Shown: one piece after another, positions 53,890-62,728 of the stretch
Position numbering within the stretch: the stretch's first letter is position 1
Layout of the letters: each line of letters starts with the position of its first letter
Assembly: GCA_033808805.1 (NCBI GenBank)
Contig: JAPXMY010000008.1
Location: 1-64,000 of the forward strand
Length of the DNA stretch: 64,000 nt
Source of the DNA: UBA1783 sp033808805
Lineage (GTDB): Bacteria > Bacillota_I > Bacilli_A > Erysipelotrichales > Erysipelotrichaceae
Reading direction: 5' to 3'
Position numbers and translations under genes: made by a program
Notes under the pieces: model-generated
Database searches by the model: none
The model's input: the letters and a program-made list of their open reading frames with translations, nothing else
Told to the model about the DNA's origin: nothing

Positions 53890-54903
53890 TTAATTCTTTT
53901 TTTGCTCATCAATATAATTTTCTATCAATAAATACTCTTTATTTAATTCATTTAGTAGTTCTTTTTCACTTGGCAGATATAATTTATATTTAGATGCATA
54001 TATTTGTTTTTCATCTTTAGGTAAAGTATATTTAACAACAGAATCACTTTTATCAGCACATAAGATAATGCCTATCGGTGGATTGTCTCCCTCATTCATC
54101 ATTTCTCTTTCGTAATAATTAACATACATCTGCATTTGTCCTAGATCTTGATGGGTTAAATCTCCTATCTTCAAATCAATCAAAACAAAGCATTTTAAAA
54201 TATAGTTGTAGAAGACGAGGTCAATCCTAAAATGCCTTCCATCAAATGTGAATCTCTTCTGCCTAGCGACAAAAGAAAAACCTCTACCTAATTCTAAAAG
54301 AAACTTCTGTAAGTGAGTTATTAAAGCTTGTTCCAAATCACTTTCATAGAAATCTGTATTTGGTTCTAAACTCAAAAACTCTAATACATAGGGGTCTTTT
54401 ATGATATCTTTTGGTGTCTTTCTTTTTTCCAGTTTCAGAATTTCTTTTGATACTTCTTCTTTGTTTTGACTTGATAGTAGCCTTTCATAAAAAAAGCTAT
54501 TTATTTGCCTATCAAGTTGTCTGGTACTCCAATTGGATTTTATGGCTTCCTCTAAATAAAAATTCCTTGCATTTTCATTTTCAACACGCATCAAACTACG
54601 ATAATGTGTCCAGCTTAATTCGCCACGCAGTGCGTGACCATTTGGAAACGTAAGATAAAATTGACGCATATATTTTAAATTTGTAACTGTAAATCCTTTG
54701 CCAAAGTCTTTGGTCATTTGCTTCGATAGTTCTTGGATTAATCCTTGTCCGTATTCTGCGGTATCCTTACCACCTTGTTGCTCGATGATTTTTTTACCTA
54801 TATTCCAATAGGCCTCAACCATAGCGAAATTGGCTGTAATATAAACTTTGTTTCGCGCTTTTATCAATATGCTTTTTATCTCATTATAAAAATTATTATC
54901 CAT
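53890..54903 (-). CDS. DUF1016 family PDDEXK nuclease-like protein (YhcG-like)
   Basis: This 337-residue protein has the two-part DUF1016 layout. The helical N-terminal region has AYWNIGKKIIEQQGGKDTAEYG, then LSKQMTKDFGKGFT, then LRGELSWTHYRSLMRVEN. The C-terminal PDDEXK-like domain has RIDLVFYNYILKCFVLIDLK, with Asp and Glu/Asp-x-Lys positions. Members are found near restriction systems and mobile elements and probably act on nucleic acids. I start at 54903 with AGGAG 8 bases upstream. It is convergent with the NUDIX gene and downstream of three unknown genes on the same strand after a gap of about 170 bases. Confidence 0.88.
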   Translation of the reverse strand: MDNNFYNEIKSILIKARNKVYITANFAMVEAYWNIGKKIIEQQGGKDTAEYGQGLIQELSKQMTKDFGKGFTVTNLKYMRQFYLTFPNGHALRGELSWTHYRSLMRVENENARNFYLEEAIKSNWSTRQLDRQINSFFYERLLSSQNKEEVSKEILKLEKRKTPKDIIKDPYVLEFLSLEPNTDFYESDLEQALITHLQKFLLELGRGFSFVARQKRFTFDGRHFRIDLVFYNYILKCFVLIDLKIGDLTHQDLGQMQMYVNYYEREMMNEGDNPPIGIILCADKSDSVVKYTLPKDEKQIYASKYKLYLPSEKELLNELNKEYLLIENYIDEQKKN

Positions 54904-55075
54904 AGTCAAATCTCCTGTAACTTTCTATATTTTTCTTTTAAGTTACTTTCTTTTAATTTTCGCTAAAACCGGAATAATTACTATTTATAGTCTTTAAAGC
55001 CAATTCATTTAGTCCATAACCGATTCTTGTAGTTTAGATGCTAATTTATATTCCTTTATTATATTCTTTACTATT

Positions 55076-55693
55076 TTACAATTTCCCTAGTTCTTCATTT
55101 AGAGAAACATAACTTTCTATTTTTTCATCACTAGGCTTTCTTAAAACAACTAGTGTAGTATTTGCAGTGCCAGATACAAGATCTCCTACTTTAGGTATTT
55201 CAATTTTTGCATTTCTAAATTCCTCAAACATAGAACTATGGTTAGGATTAGCATTTATCACAAATGAAAAATCTTCAGTTTTTATGCTAATAAAATATCC
55301 CATCATCAAATCTTTAGTATAAGGATTAATTCCTCTTTTAGTTTCGACATCAGTAACTTCGCCAACAAACTTCATAAGTGTCCAATCAAATGGAACAACT
55401 GGAGCTTCATCACTACGTTCAGCCATATCTCCAAGTGTCCAACCATCTGGATATTCTTTTTCTTCAGTTGTAATCACAAAGGGTTCAAGTTTCATTTGAA
55501 GCTTTTCACTTTCCTCATCAATTATCTGAAGTTCTTCAGCATTATAATTGATATAACCATCTTCACAATCGTTAAGTTCACCTGTTATATCCACTCGAGC
55601 TACACGAACAGGTATAGGCTGTGATATTTTGCTAAACTCTTGGTAAATGAGCTTGTTTTTAATAATGTCTTCTTTTTTAATTTTAACAAACAT
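55076..55693 (-). CDS. Unrecognised protein, last gene of a three-gene unknown operon
   Basis: No family is recognised. It is 205 residues, acidic and probably cytosolic and beta-rich, with no signal or membrane helix. It has a Pro- and Trp-containing middle (KEYPDGWTLGDMAERSDE, VPFDWTLMKFVGEV) and a late VGDLVSGTANTTLVVL strand pair that recalls an OB-like barrel. That is only an impression. Ribosome site GGAAAGG. It follows the 238-residue gene by 59 bases. Confidence 0.55.
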   Translation of the reverse strand: MFVKIKKEDIIKNKLIYQEFSKISQPIPVRVARVDITGELNDCEDGYINYNAEELQIIDEESEKLQMKLEPFVITTEEKEYPDGWTLGDMAERSDEAPVVPFDWTLMKFVGEVTDVETKRGINPYTKDLMMGYFISIKTEDFSFVINANPNHSSMFEEFRNAKIEIPKVGDLVSGTANTTLVVLRKPSDEKIESYVSLNEELGKL

Positions 55694-55752
55694 AATTTTT
55701 TCCTTTCCTTTTTTCTTTACATGTCTTTATAAAATTTTCGTTAATATATTAC

Positions 55753-56469
55753 CTACGGACGATTAAAATACATATATTCTAATTTTGTCCTTTTTTCAAA
55801 GAGTTTACTTTCATCATAAGTTTTAATAGTTCTACATAAATAGTAATAATATGAATGTAATGCATATTCAAAAACTATCCAGCTTCCTAATTCAAGTAAC
55901 GTAAAGTAATCCATAGGAAGCATAAACATTGAGCTATCTGGATTTCTTATATCTTTTATTAGAGAAATAACTTCATTGCTCATTATATTATCAATTTCAC
56001 TAACAGGAATATAAAATCTAAAATAGAAACCAGTACCATCTCTTGTATATGCTTCTATCCATAAATATGAATCATCTTTCTCTTCTCTAGAGTTATATAA
56101 TTCATTAATAAACTTCTCTACTGTTCTTATCCAATATTCTCTTTGTTCATAGTAGCTACCTTTAAAAATTTCATTAGCTCCTAAATATTTTTCAGCTATC
56201 TCTTTTTTTACATAATTAAGATATCCATAATATAAAACTTCTAAATAGCCATTTTTCATATCCTTTATGAACTGGTTAAACATTTTGTTAAACTCTTCAG
56301 TTGATCTAGTTTTAAAATACCCTTTTTCATTAATCCAGCAAAACCTAAGATCAATTGTAAAATCTACATCAGTTAAATCGTAAATACGTTCAAGTATCGG
56401 ATAATTCATATCTGAACACTTTTCAAATAAATCACCACTTGTAGGTGCGTATAATACAAATGTTTTCAT
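55753..56469 (-). CDS. Unrecognised protein, middle gene of a three-gene unknown operon
   Basis: No family is recognised. The 238-residue protein is rich in Tyr, Phe and Trp, with a helical centre (NGYLEVLYYGYLNYVKKEIA, YYEQREYWIRTVEKFINELY) and strand-like ends. There is no signal peptide. The C-terminal HSYYYYLCRTIKTYDESK segment is notable for its aromatic run. It is probably cytosolic. AAAGGAG with an intervening AGAAGGT lies before the ATG. It sits between its operon partners with gaps of about 50-60 bases. Confidence 0.55.
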   Translation of the reverse strand: MKTFVLYAPTSGDLFEKCSDMNYPILERIYDLTDVDFTIDLRFCWINEKGYFKTRSTEEFNKMFNQFIKDMKNGYLEVLYYGYLNYVKKEIAEKYLGANEIFKGSYYEQREYWIRTVEKFINELYNSREEKDDSYLWIEAYTRDGTGFYFRFYIPVSEIDNIMSNEVISLIKDIRNPDSSMFMLPMDYFTLLELGSWIVFEYALHSYYYYLCRTIKTYDESKLFEKRTKLEYMYFNRP

Positions 56470-56518
56470 ACCTTCTTGTCTCCTTTCTAAAAATAACTTT
56501 ATATTATCTTTTTTAATT

Positions 56519-57730
56519 CTAAGCAGTAAATAACTCGCCAGCTTCTTTTTCGCTTTTATAAATTAATATTGAATCCAACTTTCTAATCTCATCAATATTT
56601 TCTTGAAGATACTCTAAAAACTTTGGAATTATTTCTAAATCCTCTTCTATTAAATGAGATGCTCTTCCTTTGTCATCTCTAAAGATGATAAAACCTTCAT
56701 TTTCTAAATTATAGTTAACCCAGTAATATGAACCTTCATATTTAATTTTAGTTTTATAAACTGTATATCCAAACCATTCTTCTATCTTATAGGTATCATC
56801 AATATCAAAACTAGTATAATGCAATCCATAAAATTCATCATATAAAGCACTGTAAATAATGTTTTCTCTTTTATCTGTTTCATGTTGTTCTGTAATGATC
56901 TGCCATACATCATCAATTGAAGGTTTTATGATAAACATATTGATAATTTCTTCACCATTTCTTCTTAATACATACATTCCCTTTGGCATTTTTTGACAGA
57001 CATAATACTCGCTATCATCATTAAAACCATGAAAAGTATAAATAAAATACAAAGTATCATTTTCTTTATAACAATAAGGAAGAGTTAATAATATTCCCTT
57101 CAGTAATTTGCTGCCATCTAATTTGAAGCTGACTTCAGATTCTTGAATTGAGTTATCAAACTTTGTGATCAGTCCAAGATTTAGTCTAACCATATTCTCA
57201 TTAGCAAAAAAACTACTAGGTAAAGAGAATTTACCTTTAAAAGAATCTTTCAAAAATCCAGTAAGTTCAAAGTTTTTATTGTTCATTTCCTCTAAAGCAA
57301 CTCCCCTCATACCTTCTATTAATGTCGTAACATTTTTTTCATCTTCAGCATCGATATTAAAAAAACCAAAATTTTCTTTTCTAACATTATTTAAATCATA
57401 TTCTTGATTTTCTTTTTTAGTTTCTATCCTGATTATTTCAATAATATAATCAATCATTTTAGAATATCTTTTTTTAAAATAAGTACTAGGATCTTGTTCT
57501 TCGTCTTCTTCAATAAACTTATTTGTTAGATTTTCTTCATCTTCTAAATCTTCTTTTTTCACTATTACAGGTGTAAAAAGGATGCTATTTTTCATACTTT
57601 CAAAAAACCCTTCCAGATAAACCGTATGTCCTTCATCATCTATTTTTAGTATTACACCAATCAAGCAAGCTTTTTTATTATTTTCTAACTCTGTAAAATA
57701 TCTATTTACTTCTTCACTAATGATTTTCAT
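56519..57730 (-). CDS. Unrecognised 403-residue protein, first gene of a three-gene unknown operon
   Basis: No family is recognised. It is an acidic cytosolic protein with an Asp/Glu-rich stretch (KKEDLEDEENL, FIEEDEEQD) around residues 58-78, a long helical centre, and a strand-rich C-terminal half (YYVCQKMPKGMYVLRRNGEE, FGYTVYKTKIKYEGSYYWVN). There are no nuclease, ATPase or protease motifs I can point to. Strong AAGGGGGG ribosome site. It heads the operon and is divergent from the TIM-barrel gene at 58081. Confidence 0.55.
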   Translation of the reverse strand: MKIISEEVNRYFTELENNKKACLIGVILKIDDEGHTVYLEGFFESMKNSILFTPVIVKKEDLEDEENLTNKFIEEDEEQDPSTYFKKRYSKMIDYIIEIIRIETKKENQEYDLNNVRKENFGFFNIDAEDEKNVTTLIEGMRGVALEEMNNKNFELTGFLKDSFKGKFSLPSSFFANENMVRLNLGLITKFDNSIQESEVSFKLDGSKLLKGILLTLPYCYKENDTLYFIYTFHGFNDDSEYYVCQKMPKGMYVLRRNGEEIINMFIIKPSIDDVWQIITEQHETDKRENIIYSALYDEFYGLHYTSFDIDDTYKIEEWFGYTVYKTKIKYEGSYYWVNYNLENEGFIIFRDDKGRASHLIEEDLEIIPKFLEYLQENIDEIRKLDSILIYKSEKEAGELFTA

Positions 57731-58080
57731 TTTGTCCCCCCTTAATTATTTACCATTTGCATACAATATTTTGGTATTGTTCTAATCTTTAACAATTACA
57801 TTTTTTTGGTTAAATGCTCTCCTTTTTTCACCCCCCTGAATCTTTTTAATTATTATTTACACTATTTTAAATTGAGTTTGTCTTAAAACTTATGCCTTTT
57901 TCTACAATCACATAATACAATAGTTTGCCTTTCTATATTGGCCGTTTTTTTGGACAGTGATTAAGAAATAAATTTTTTAGTATTTCTTTATGTTTTGTTA
58001 TTGTGCTAAACTTTATCTGATAAATAAAAGTTAGTGAAAAAGCTGATTTTCCATCAAATTTAATTAACGAGGTGATTTTT
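57731..58080. other. Intergenic right border of the accessory region
   Basis: About 350 very AT-rich bases without a convincing gene. An inverted repeat AAGAAATA/TATTTCTT lies at 57963-57988. A minus-strand frame here (57933-58289) overlaps the TIM-barrel gene and looks like a shadow. A weak TTGTTA-17-TGATAA pair near 57995-58023 could drive the TIM-barrel gene. No attachment-site duplication was found by eye. Confidence 0.4.
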
Positions 58081-58983
58081 ATGCGAGAATGTTCCATACA
58101 TATGAATTTTAAAGGTGAAGATGATTTTTTTGATCCAGTAAGAGCCAGACAATATAGTGAACTGATTAAAAAGCTGAACATCAAATACATCAATACCAAA
58201 TGGAATGAAGAATTATATTTTAAACCAAACAGACCTGATGTTATATCTGTAAAAAAGATCAGAGATTTCTGTAGAGAAAACAATGTCACAATTACTTCTT
58301 TCCATTATAATGGTCCCATTTTCCAACATGATGGTCTTGACCAGAGTTTTTGTCGTGGACTGATGAAACAAAGTATAGATTTATATAGTATCTTAAAACC
58401 TCAGGTAATGGTTGTTCATCCAGGTAATCTGTCACTGGGTAGATCTCCAGAACACAAAAAAGCTTACCAGGAAGCCTTAAAAATATTTACACCTGAACAG
58501 CTTCATCAGATAATTGTGGATAATTTCCGCTACTTTGGTGATATTGCTCAAGAAAAAGGCATTAAAATTGCCTTGGAAAATATCTTCGGTGGTAGATTCT
58601 ATAGTCAAATAGATGATTTAGTAAAGTTAGTTAGTGACATCAACCATCCTAATGTTGGCTATTGTTTTGATTGTGGACATGGCAATATTGATAAGATCAA
58701 TCATGCTGAAACAATCAGGATTATGGGTGATAAGCTCTTTGAGTTGCATTTACATGATAATGATGGTACCAAAGACAGTCATTTACCAATTGGTTTTGGC
58801 ACGATTGATTATGTTGAAATTATTAAAGCTCTTAATGATATCAACTATCAGAATACCGCTACCTTTGAATTCTTTCGCTGGCCAACAGAAGATCGAATAG
58901 AAGGAGTAAAGAATGCTATTGAGTTTTATCAGACTTTAGAAAAAATAGCTAAGGAAGGATACAAGATTAACCAGTGGAAATAA
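58081..58983 (+). CDS. Sugar phosphate isomerase/epimerase-like TIM-barrel protein
   Basis: This 300-residue protein has the xylose isomerase-like/AP-endonuclease-2 barrel. MVVHPGN, IALENIFGG (metal-ligand Glu), YCFDCGHGNI (Asp, His), LHLHDNDG and a final TFEF strand line up with the metal-binding positions of the family. Members isomerise or epimerise sugars and sugar phosphates, and a few are nucleases; the substrate is open. I start at 58081 behind GAGGTG; the in-frame GTG at 58072 overlaps that site. The codon choice returns to the core style of region 1. Confidence 0.83.
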   Translation: MRECSIHMNFKGEDDFFDPVRARQYSELIKKLNIKYINTKWNEELYFKPNRPDVISVKKIRDFCRENNVTITSFHYNGPIFQHDGLDQSFCRGLMKQSIDLYSILKPQVMVVHPGNLSLGRSPEHKKAYQEALKIFTPEQLHQIIVDNFRYFGDIAQEKGIKIALENIFGGRFYSQIDDLVKLVSDINHPNVGYCFDCGHGNIDKINHAETIRIMGDKLFELHLHDNDGTKDSHLPIGFGTIDYVEIIKALNDINYQNTATFEFFRWPTEDRIEGVKNAIEFYQTLEKIAKEGYKINQWK

Positions 58984-59092
58984 ATTTCAGGGGAAAAATT
59001 ATCATAAAAATACATCAGAAAAACCTGATAATCAGACATTAAAACAAGTCTATTTATCAGTAAAACAACTATTATCAGTGGGGAAAAATTAG

Positions 59093-59962
59093 ATGAAAAA
59101 GAATCTTATTAAACAGTTTATAAAAATAGTTATTACTTTTGCTTTTTCTCTTTCCTTATTTCTTATAATTCAATGTTTCACAGAAATTGACACAATAGAA
59201 GAACCTCCTTTACCAAGTTATGAAATTATAGAAGAGTTGGGTTATTATAAGCCATATAGCCGACTGCTGTTTAAAAATATCGATATTGCCAAAGCTGCTA
59301 TTTCCCTGGCAACAATGGATAATTCAGATGGTACTGAAAAACTGTGGTTTACACGCTGGGGATTAAGTGATTTAAAAAAACATGTTGGTATCCCAGGTTA
59401 CTGTCCTGAAACTTTTATTAAAGTAGCTCCTCAATTAACTGACATTCTATACTATATGGATGACTCCAAACACAATACCGGTAGATGGTGCAGCACTTCG
59501 TATTGTCTATATGCCAGTTGTGATTTCAATGTTGCTTTAGCCATCTGGTGGAGTGGTGCAGATGACAATTTCCCTGCCTATTTAGGGTGTATGGGAGAAT
59601 TCAGGACAAGCTTCACTTCTGGACAAACTGGATATCTGATTCACGATTATAGTCAGGGCATGTGGGTACAGCTACAGCCTGGCTCTAAAATTCTACCAGA
59701 AGATATTGCACTGGGAAGAGATGAGGATGGTTATATCGGTCATATATGGATGTATCTGGCAATCTGGGAAAATGGTAGATGGCAGGATAATTCACTGGTT
59801 CAAGAAAAATTCCCTGACTCTAAAGCCAATAGATACGAAGGCAGTTATGAACAATACTATGCTAAAGTGGGTTACGATGAAAATCCTTGGTTGAGTTCAG
59901 CCTATATTTTCAGATTTACAGGTACCATTGACCAGTTCAGTGAATTTAAGTCGGTAAAATAA
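59093..59962 (+). CDS. Exported protein, possibly NlpC/P60-like cysteine hydrolase
   Basis: This 289-residue protein has an N-terminal signal or anchor helix (IVITFAFSLSLFLIIQCF, about residues 12-29). The mature part contains RWCSTSYCLYASCDFNVALA followed by an IWWSG turn and, later, GHIWMYLAIWE. A Cys-led helix followed by a GH-x-x-MYL strand is the layout of NlpC/P60 and CHAP peptidoglycan amidases. The canonical Asp-Cys context is not clean, so this is tentative. GGGG is its ribosome site. The bases GGGGAAAAATTA that form this site also occur about 95 bases upstream as a direct repeat. Confidence 0.5.
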   Translation: MKKNLIKQFIKIVITFAFSLSLFLIIQCFTEIDTIEEPPLPSYEIIEELGYYKPYSRLLFKNIDIAKAAISLATMDNSDGTEKLWFTRWGLSDLKKHVGIPGYCPETFIKVAPQLTDILYYMDDSKHNTGRWCSTSYCLYASCDFNVALAIWWSGADDNFPAYLGCMGEFRTSFTSGQTGYLIHDYSQGMWVQLQPGSKILPEDIALGRDEDGYIGHIWMYLAIWENGRWQDNSLVQEKFPDSKANRYEGSYEQYYAKVGYDENPWLSSAYIFRFTGTIDQFSEFKSVK

Positions 59963-60008
59963 AATACTATTCTGTGATATATCATCAAAATAATTAATTC
60001 GTAAATAG

Positions 60009-60042
60009 AAATACCCAATCAAACATAATTGGGTATTTCTTT
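60009..60042. terminator. Terminator between the exported protein and the exporter-like gene
   Basis: AAATACCCAAT (60009-60019) pairs with ATTGGGTATTT (60027-60037), followed by CTTTAAT. AT-rich flanks allow action on both strands. Confidence 0.7.
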
Positions 60043-60079
60043 AATATGAGATTCATTATTCTGATTTTTTACAACAAGC

Positions 60080-60607
60080 TTAATTAGTAGTTTCAGTCTC
60101 CACTGCTTTTTCATTGCTTTTACTTTTTTTAAATGGATTATTTAAATACCTGTTTATCAATATCGCTACCACAATACCGATTGTCGTATCCAAAAATCTA
60201 TTTACCACAAAGACAATTGGCAGCTGACCTGCTCGATTGATTACTATTGATAAATAAACCACACATCCTGTAGCTACTGAACCAGGTCTTTTAGTATAGA
60301 CACAAATATAAATTACCGGAATCAAAAATATAGAAATCAGCAAATAACGCAGGGTATGATTTTCCAATACATAAATATAATATTCAAACATTAAAAACAG
60401 ATAACCGACAAGTGCTCCTACTATCGTAGCTATAAATCTATTAAGACCTACTCTAAAGGAATCCTCAGAATCTTTCTGCATACACAGCACAGCAGCGATT
60501 GCGGAATAAAAAGGAACACTTTCTTCTCTTAGTGAACTGATTACTAATGATAAAAATACTGCGACTATTGTTTTAATAGTTCTTAATCCGATAAATGGTT
60601 TTTTCAT
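60080..60607 (-). CDS. Aromatic acid exporter (ArAE/FUSC)-like membrane protein
   Basis: This 175-residue protein has four or five hydrophobic helices. RTIKTIVAVFLSLVISSL, then FYSAIAAVLCMQ, then GLNRFIATIVGALVGYLF, and a late NRFLDTTIGIVVAILIN are the conserved ArAE_1/FUSC helices. It lacks the C-terminal cytoplasmic domain of longer relatives. A minus-strand TATAAT (60614-60619) lies six bases before the ATG and there is no ribosome site, so the transcript may be leaderless. Substrate unknown. Confidence 0.8.
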   Translation of the reverse strand: MKKPFIGLRTIKTIVAVFLSLVISSLREESVPFYSAIAAVLCMQKDSEDSFRVGLNRFIATIVGALVGYLFLMFEYYIYVLENHTLRYLLISIFLIPVIYICVYTKRPGSVATGCVVYLSIVINRAGQLPIVFVVNRFLDTTIGIVVAILINRYLNNPFKKSKSNEKAVETETTN

Positions 60608-60665
60608 ATTTACATTATACTACAATTAAATAACTTTTGATTCCTTGTGATTAGATTAACTTGTG

Positions 60666-60701
60666 AAAAATCGTGATTTTTATACAAGTATGATGTATAA
60701 T
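60666..60701 (+). promoter_or_regulatory. Promoter region and candidate operator of the lactate dehydrogenase operon
   Basis: TATAAT (60696-60701) is the -10. The -35 position (around 60673-60678) is weak and falls inside an inverted repeat AAAAATC-GT-GATTTTT (60666-60681). A repressor bound there would block the promoter. Confidence 0.5.
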
Positions 60702-60738
60702 GATAATCAGATAAGTTTATATAATATGTGGAGGATTT

Positions 60739-61530
60739 ATGAATATTGTAGTTTGTATTAAACAGGTTCCTGGTACAACTAATGTAAAAGTAGATCCTGT
60801 TACAGGAGTTTTAATTCGTGATGGTATTCAATCCAAGATGAATCCCTATGATTTATATGCCCTGGAAACAGGATTACAGTTAAAGGAAAAAACTAATGGT
60901 AAAGTTACTGTCATCTCTATGGGTCCCCCTGCTGCTTTAGAGATTCTAAAAGAAGCTATTTATATGGGAGCTGATGAAGGAATTTTAATCAGCGACAGAA
61001 AGTTTGGCGGAGCTGATGTTTTAGCTACTGCCTACACTCTTTCTCAGGCTATTAAAACCATCGCCAATGTCGATTTGATTTTAACTGGTAAGCATTCAAC
61101 TGATGGTGATACCGGACAGGTTGGAGCGGAAACAGCTGAATTTTTAAACCTGCCACATTTCGGGTATGTTTCTGATATTGAAATCAAGGATGACAAGTTG
61201 CAGTTTTTCTCTAACCTGGATACTACTATAATAAAGGCTACTATCACTTTACCTTGTGTTTTGTGCATTGATGGTGATGTTAATACTCCTAGACTTCCTT
61301 CCTATAAAAGAAAGGTTAGGTTTGCTGACTGTAAAGAACAAATCAGAATCATATCTTTTAATGATATGGAAGATCAAAACGAAAATAAATACGGCCTGAA
61401 AGGATCGGCAACCCAGGTTGAGAAAATCTTTAACCCAGAAAAAACAACCGACAGACTGGTTCTTCAAGGGACAAAAGAGCAGATTGCTGGTGACTTATTT
61501 AATGTTTTAAGAGAAAGGAAGTTTATCTAG
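60739..61530 (+). CDS. lctB: Electron transfer flavoprotein beta subunit of an Etf-lactate dehydrogenase complex (LctB-like)
   Basis: This 263-residue EtfB starts MNIVVCIKQVPGT and has MNPYDLYALETGLQLKE, VISMGPP, and the AMP/FAD-binding segment GKHSTDGDTGQVGAETAEFL. In bifurcating Etf proteins this subunit binds the FAD that splits electrons and docks NAD. Ribosome site GGAGG. It is first of three tightly packed genes (1-base gap, then an 8-base overlap) in the order EtfB-EtfA-FAD oxidase, the order of LctBCD of Acetobacterium. There, NAD-dependent lactate oxidation is coupled to ferredoxin. Confidence 0.88.
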   Translation: MNIVVCIKQVPGTTNVKVDPVTGVLIRDGIQSKMNPYDLYALETGLQLKEKTNGKVTVISMGPPAALEILKEAIYMGADEGILISDRKFGGADVLATAYTLSQAIKTIANVDLILTGKHSTDGDTGQVGAETAEFLNLPHFGYVSDIEIKDDKLQFFSNLDTTIIKATITLPCVLCIDGDVNTPRLPSYKRKVRFADCKEQIRIISFNDMEDQNENKYGLKGSATQVEKIFNPEKTTDRLVLQGTKEQIAGDLFNVLRERKFI

Positions 61531-61531
61531 T

Positions 61532-62728
61532 ATGGCTTTAAAAATTAATCATCATCTTGTTAATGAAGAAATCGCTAAAAAGTTAGTAGATATCTGTCCT
61601 TTTAAGGCAATTGAATACCACAATAATAAACTATCAATAAATGCGGGCTGTAAAAACTGCAAGATCTGCGTTAAAAGAGGTCCTGCCGGTGTTATTGAAG
61701 ATGTAAAAAACGAAATCAAAGAAATAGATAAGGACCAGTGGAAAAATATTGTCGTTTATGCCACCATTGAAGAAAATAAAGTACATAAAGTAACTTATGA
61801 ACTGATTGGAAAAGCTAAAGAGTTAGCCCAGCTAATAAACCAGCAGGTACATGTTCTAGCTATTGGCTATAATTTATCTTCAGCAGCTGAAAAAATCCTG
61901 CGCTATGGGGCTGATAAAGTCTTTCTCTATGACCATGAAAAACTACAACACTTTGATGTCGAAAGATATACCAATATCTTTGAAGATTTCATCAACAAAA
62001 ATAAACCTTCTTCGATTTTATTTGGAGCAACAAATATTGGCCGATCTTTGGCACCAAGAGTAGCAGCTAGATTTAGAACTGGTTTAACAGCTGACTGTAC
62101 AGCTTTGGAAATAAAAGAAAATACTGATCTGGTTCAGATAAGACCTGCTTTTGGTGGAAACATTATGGCTCGTATAATCAATCCAAATCATCGTCCTCAG
62201 TTATGCACTGCTCGTTACAAAGTCTTTGATGCTCCAGAAAAAATAGCTAATCCTACAGGAACTGTTATTAACTGTATTGTTGAAGAAAAATGGTTAAAAT
62301 CTAATGTTGAAATTCTGGAAATTATCAATAAGAAAAAAGAAGAAGATCTTTCAGAAAGTGAAATTATCATCGCTATCGGAAGAGGGGTTAAATCAAAAGA
62401 AGACTTTGAGCTTGTCTTTGAACTGGCAGATTTATTAAATGCTTCTGTAGGCTGCTCTAGACCTGTTGCTGAAGCTGGTTTGCTTGATTCCAAACATCAG
62501 ATTGGCCTGTCAGGAAAAACCGTAAAACCAAAGTTAATAATTACTCTGGGTATCTCTGGCTGTATTCAATTTACCACTGGTATGAAAGATGCTGAATGTA
62601 TTATCGCTATAAACAATGACCCATCAGCTCAAATATTTGATCTGGCACACTTTGCGGTATTTGGTGATATTTATGAAATAGTTCCAGAACTTATCAAAAT
62701 CATTAAGGAGGAAAATCTCAATGTATAA
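61532..62728 (+). CDS. lctC: Electron transfer flavoprotein alpha subunit with N-terminal Fe-S domain (LctC-like)
   Basis: This 398-residue EtfA carries an N-terminal ferredoxin-like extension with Cys22, Cys40, Cys43 and Cys46 (ICPF and CKNCKIC), enough for one 4Fe-4S cluster. The extension is found in LctC-type subunits of bifurcating complexes. The Etf core follows: GATNIGRSLAPRVAARFRTGLTADCT, and the FAD domain with GRGVKSKEDFELV, VGCSRPVAE, LGISGCIQFTTGM and IAINNDPSAQIF. The usual Gln-Thr-Gly of the FAD loop reads LSG, and the QH position is QF, small departures from housekeeping EtfA. It overlaps the next gene by 8 bases. Confidence 0.88.
   Translation: MALKINHHLVNEEIAKKLVDICPFKAIEYHNNKLSINAGCKNCKICVKRGPAGVIEDVKNEIKEIDKDQWKNIVVYATIEENKVHKVTYELIGKAKELAQLINQQVHVLAIGYNLSSAAEKILRYGADKVFLYDHEKLQHFDVERYTNIFEDFINKNKPSSILFGATNIGRSLAPRVAARFRTGLTADCTALEIKENTDLVQIRPAFGGNIMARIINPNHRPQLCTARYKVFDAPEKIANPTGTVINCIVEEKWLKSNVEILEIINKKKEEDLSESEIIIAIGRGVKSKEDFELVFELADLLNASVGCSRPVAEAGLLDSKHQIGLSGKTVKPKLIITLGISGCIQFTTGMKDAECIIAINNDPSAQIFDLAHFAVFGDIYEIVPELIKIIKEENLNV

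Noticed and set aside
57933..58289. Minus-strand frame of 118 codons
   Set aside because: It overlaps the well-supported TIM-barrel gene, has no ribosome site and no recognisable motif.
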